Positions 7,002-8,655 of a stretch of 8,655 nucleotides of DNA are shown one piece after another (position 1 is the first letter of the stretch; the number at the start of each line of letters is the position of its first letter). The position numbers were made by a program, and so were the translations under genes. A model generated the notes under the pieces. The model was not told where the DNA came from, searched no databases, and worked only from the letters and a program-made list of their open reading frames with translations. Location of the stretch: NCBI GenBank assembly GCA_003644275.1, contig QNBY01000037.1, positions 1 to 8,655 on the forward strand, in the 5' to 3' direction. This DNA comes from Planctomycetota bacterium. Its GTDB lineage: Bacteria; Planctomycetota; B143-G9.

Positions 7002-7367
7002 TCAGTAGGTGCGCTTCACTATGAGAATGGTGTCGTTGACCACCTTCCAGTCGAACTTGGTCTTCCCCAATATGTCGTCGAGCACCTTGGAGAGCCTGTA
7101 GCCCTTCGCGTAGTAGTTGATCTTGGGAAGGTCCTCGACTTTCGTCCCCACCTCGAACATCATGTCGGCGCCCGTCACTATCTTGCATACGGCGATGCAG
7201 GTGTCGAGCCGGTAATCGTCGAACTTGACGGTGATCTCCTTGTTGAGCCACTTCTTCACCTTCGGGGAGTAGTCCGCCTTCTTCGACTTCTCCAGCGCAG
7301 GCGTCGAGGCGGTGAAGGCGAGCAGGAGCAAAACGGCCGCGAGTGTCGTCGCAAGTGTCCTTTTCAT
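7002..7367 (-). CDS. Small exported protein with STN-like (secretin/TonB N-terminal) fold
   Basis: A 121-residue protein. Residues 1-24 form a signal peptide: MKRT, then a hydrophobic core AAVLLLLAF, then TPA before a likely cut at A24/L25. The mature part is about 97 residues with two repeats of a strand-helix-strand pattern, KEITVKFDDYRLDTCIAVCK and then KINYYAKGYRLSKVLDDILG, ending in the strand DTILIVKR. This spacing resembles the short STN domain at the N-terminus of secretins and TonB receptors, here standing alone. Two cysteines, C57 and C61, sit four apart on one predicted helix. The ATG at 7367 is chosen over upstream in-frame ATGs at 7403 and 7385, because GGAGGT lies four bases before it and the signal peptide begins there. 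It has its own promoter and heads the reductase-transporter block. The fold is inferred from pattern; the function is unknown. Confidence 0.82.
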   Translation of the reverse strand: MKRTLATTLAAVLLLLAFTASTPALEKSKKADYSPKVKKWLNKEITVKFDDYRLDTCIAVCKIVTGADMMFEVGTKVEDLPKINYYAKGYRLSKVLDDILGKTKFDWKVVNDTILIVKRTY

Positions 7368-7371
7368 CGCT

Positions 7372-7377
7372 ACCTCC
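7372..7377 (-). promoter_or_regulatory. Strong Shine-Dalgarno that fixes the start of the STN-like gene
   Basis: GGAGGT on the minus strand, four bases before ATG 7367. It is the best ribosome-binding site in the window and favours this start over the two upstream in-frame ATGs at 7403 and 7385, the first of which lies inside the promoter. Confidence 0.8.
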
Positions 7378-7385
7378 GTGCCCAT

Positions 7386-7413
7386 ATTATGGCGGCGTCG
7401 CACCGCCGGTCAA
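7386..7413 (-). promoter_or_regulatory. Promoter for the STN-TrxB-MFS-TrxR operon
   Basis: On the minus strand TTGACC (7413-7408, 5 of 6) and CATAAT (7391-7386, 5 of 6) are 16 bases apart. Transcription would begin near 7379, giving a leader of only about 12 bases that barely includes the Shine-Dalgarno. It lies in the 55-base gap after the M16 peptidase stop codon. The spacer contains an inverted repeat, GGCGG...CCGCC, which could be an operator or a weak terminator for the upstream gene. No T run follows the repeat, so some read-through from the peptidase gene is possible. Confidence 0.6.
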
Positions 7414-7422
7414 CGAAAAAGC

Positions 7423-8655
7423 TCACGGCGCCGGCCGGGTGGTCACGCGCACCGGCCCTTCCCCCTCCAGCGCCGCCCGGACGGCCCTCGCCGCGTCCTC
7501 CGCCTCCAGCTCCGGCAGTATCTCCGTGTTCAGGGGCGGCGGAAAACTCCTGTCCGTGGAGAACATGAGCATCTCCAGCAGCGCCGGAACCGACGAGGCC
7601 GAGAGGTGGTATCCACCCTCCGTCTTCTTCCTAACGCTGCCGAAACGCTCCTCTATCCCCTTCTCCACGAAACCGGGCTCGGCCAGCCGCGAGAGCAGGA
7701 AGTCCCTGAAGCGCTCGGGCGACGGCGTCTGCGCGAATATCGTGAGAGTGCCCGTCTCTCCGTGAGCCCCCACGGAGTACGACAGCGTGTCGTCCGCGAG
7801 CCCCGAATCCACGGCCTCCGAATAGAAGCGCGACATCCGAGAGAAGAGCGCCTCGGCCCCGAGCCTCGCAGCGAGCAGCAGCGCCGCCCGCTTCCTCCCC
7901 TCTCGGGGCGGCGGGACTCGGAAACGCCACGCCGTGCTCGTCATGGGCCGGACCACCCTGCCCTGGGCGGTTATCTCGTCGAGCTCCGGCCTCTCCGCCT
8001 CCCTCTTCTCCTTTCGGGCGCGCCGAACGGCCCGCGAGGCGGCCCCGGCCGTCAGCTCGTCCAGCCTGCCCGCCAGTTCCTCCCTGTCGAGGTCGCCCGC
8101 CGCCACCACGTGGACCATCGGCGGCGCGCTCACCGCCCGGTGTATCCGCGACAGCTCCTCCGGCCGCATCCCCCTCACGCTCTCCGGTGTCCCAAGTATC
8201 GAGCCCCCAAGGTTGCACTCCCCGAACAGCGCCCGCCTCAGAAGAAGCGCGTGCGCCTCGTAAGGGTCCTCCCGCTCCATGAGCAGTTCCGAGAGGATTA
8301 TCCCCCGCTCCGCCTCCACGTCTTCCGCCGTGAACCCGTCCTCCAGCGCGAGGCGGAGCAGCTCCTCCAGCGGCCCGAAGAAGTCGAAGGGCGTCTCGAA
8401 GTGGAAGGCCACGCGGTCGTAGGAAGTGAAGGCGTTGACGTAGGCCCCCATCGCGGCGAACCTGTCGGAGAGGTCCTCCCCTGCCCTCTTGAACAGCACG
8501 TGCTCCAGGTAGTGCGCCGCGCCGGACGGCGCCGCCAGCCCGCCCTCCTCCGTCTCCAGCGCGTCCCAGCCCGCCCCGAAGGCGAACACCACCGCCGCCC
8601 CCTTGGTGGCGAAGCCCGGCCGCAGACAGAAGGTGTGCCACGAGCCCCCCGGCCC
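7423..8655 (-). CDS. M16 family zinc peptidase, YmfH-like (N-terminus outside window)
   Basis: An insulinase/pitrilysin-type (M16B) metallopeptidase. The frame is open to the window edge, giving 410 residues of a usual 420-430, so roughly the first 15-20 are missing. In fragment numbering the inverted zinc motif is H48-Y-L-E51-H52, with the downstream ligand E123 and supporting E116 in EAERGIILSE, so the catalytic set is complete. The flanks LRPGFATKGA, GAYVNAFTSYDRVAFHFET and VVAAGDLDREEL match the layout of Bacillus YmfH-type proteins. The C-terminal half is the inactive-type second M16 domain. A GTG at 8592 is not the true start, because the first strand of the fold lies upstream of it. 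YmfH-type genes often sit next to a second M16 partner (YmfF type); if so, it would be just beyond the right edge. There is no signal peptide in the visible part. The stop at 7423 is 55 bases before the STN-like gene. Confidence 0.9.
   Translation of the reverse strand, partial: GPGGSWHTFCLRPGFATKGAAVVFAFGAGWDALETEEGGLAAPSGAAHYLEHVLFKRAGEDLSDRFAAMGAYVNAFTSYDRVAFHFETPFDFFGPLEELLRLALEDGFTAEDVEAERGIILSELLMEREDPYEAHALLLRRALFGECNLGGSILGTPESVRGMRPEELSRIHRAVSAPPMVHVVAAGDLDREELAGRLDELTAGAASRAVRRARKEKREAERPELDEITAQGRVVRPMTSTAWRFRVPPPREGRKRAALLLAARLGAEALFSRMSRFYSEAVDSGLADDTLSYSVGAHGETGTLTIFAQTPSPERFRDFLLSRLAEPGFVEKGIEERFGSVRKKTEGGYHLSASSVPALLEMLMFSTDRSFPPPLNTEILPELEAEDAARAVRAALEGEGPVRVTTRPAP

Noticed and set aside
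7368..7403. Longer N-terminus for the STN-like protein, starting at ATG 7403 or 7385
   Set aside because: The first lies inside the promoter and the second on or next to the expected transcription start. Neither has a ribosome-binding site, and both would put extra residues before a normal signal peptide.
8590..8592. GTG 8592 as the start of the M16 peptidase
   Set aside because: The 21 codons upstream are open and match the family's first strand (LRPGFATKGA), so the gene continues beyond the window.
7631..8641. A 336-codon minus-strand frame overlapping the M16 peptidase
   Set aside because: Gly/Arg-rich shadow of the peptidase in another phase; the peptidase frame carries HYLEH and the other family motifs.

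Overview
The window is gene-dense, GC-rich bacterial chromosome. It shows six protein genes and one tRNA, with no mobile element, no CRISPR array and no gene-free stretch longer than about 170 bases. The organism is probably a diderm (Gram-negative-type) bacterium: a small exported protein looks like a secretin/TonB N-terminal (STN) domain, and the sensor kinase has a large extracytoplasmic region. Codon third positions are mostly G or C, yet Ile is often written ATA and Arg often AGG. That combination is seen in some GC-rich phyla such as Synergistota, but the phylum assignment is only a guess.

Left part, plus strand (1-3390): the 3' two-thirds of a fold-type I PLP aminotransferase, then an AT-rich gap with a good sigma-70-type promoter, then a 792-residue membrane-bound hybrid histidine kinase (two membrane segments, PAS, HisKA, HATPase, receiver). 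The kinase ends at a GC-rich hairpin that can work as a terminator on both strands.

Right part, minus strand (8655-3394, read right to left): a YmfH-like M16 zinc peptidase cut by the window edge; then a promoter and a perfect Shine-Dalgarno for a small exported STN-like protein with a C-x3-C pair; then a TrxB-type flavoprotein, a major facilitator superfamily (MFS) transporter and a second TrxB-type reductase with an extra N-terminal domain. These last four genes are packed tightly (12-base gap, 4-base ATGA overlap, 14-base overlap) and look like one operon. After it comes tRNA-Ser(GGA) with its own promoter, facing the kinase and sharing its terminator.

The part most worth a second look is the four-gene block at 3534-7367. 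Two different dithiol flavin reductases flank a transporter that has a CVYC motif in its first membrane segment, and the block starts with a secreted two-cysteine protein. The tight coupling suggests a joint redox or transport role, possibly moving reducing power or a thiol/disulfide substrate across the inner membrane. This is inference from gene order and motifs. One reductase keeps the NADPH-binding HRRxxxR motif and the other lacks it, so they may use different electron donors.
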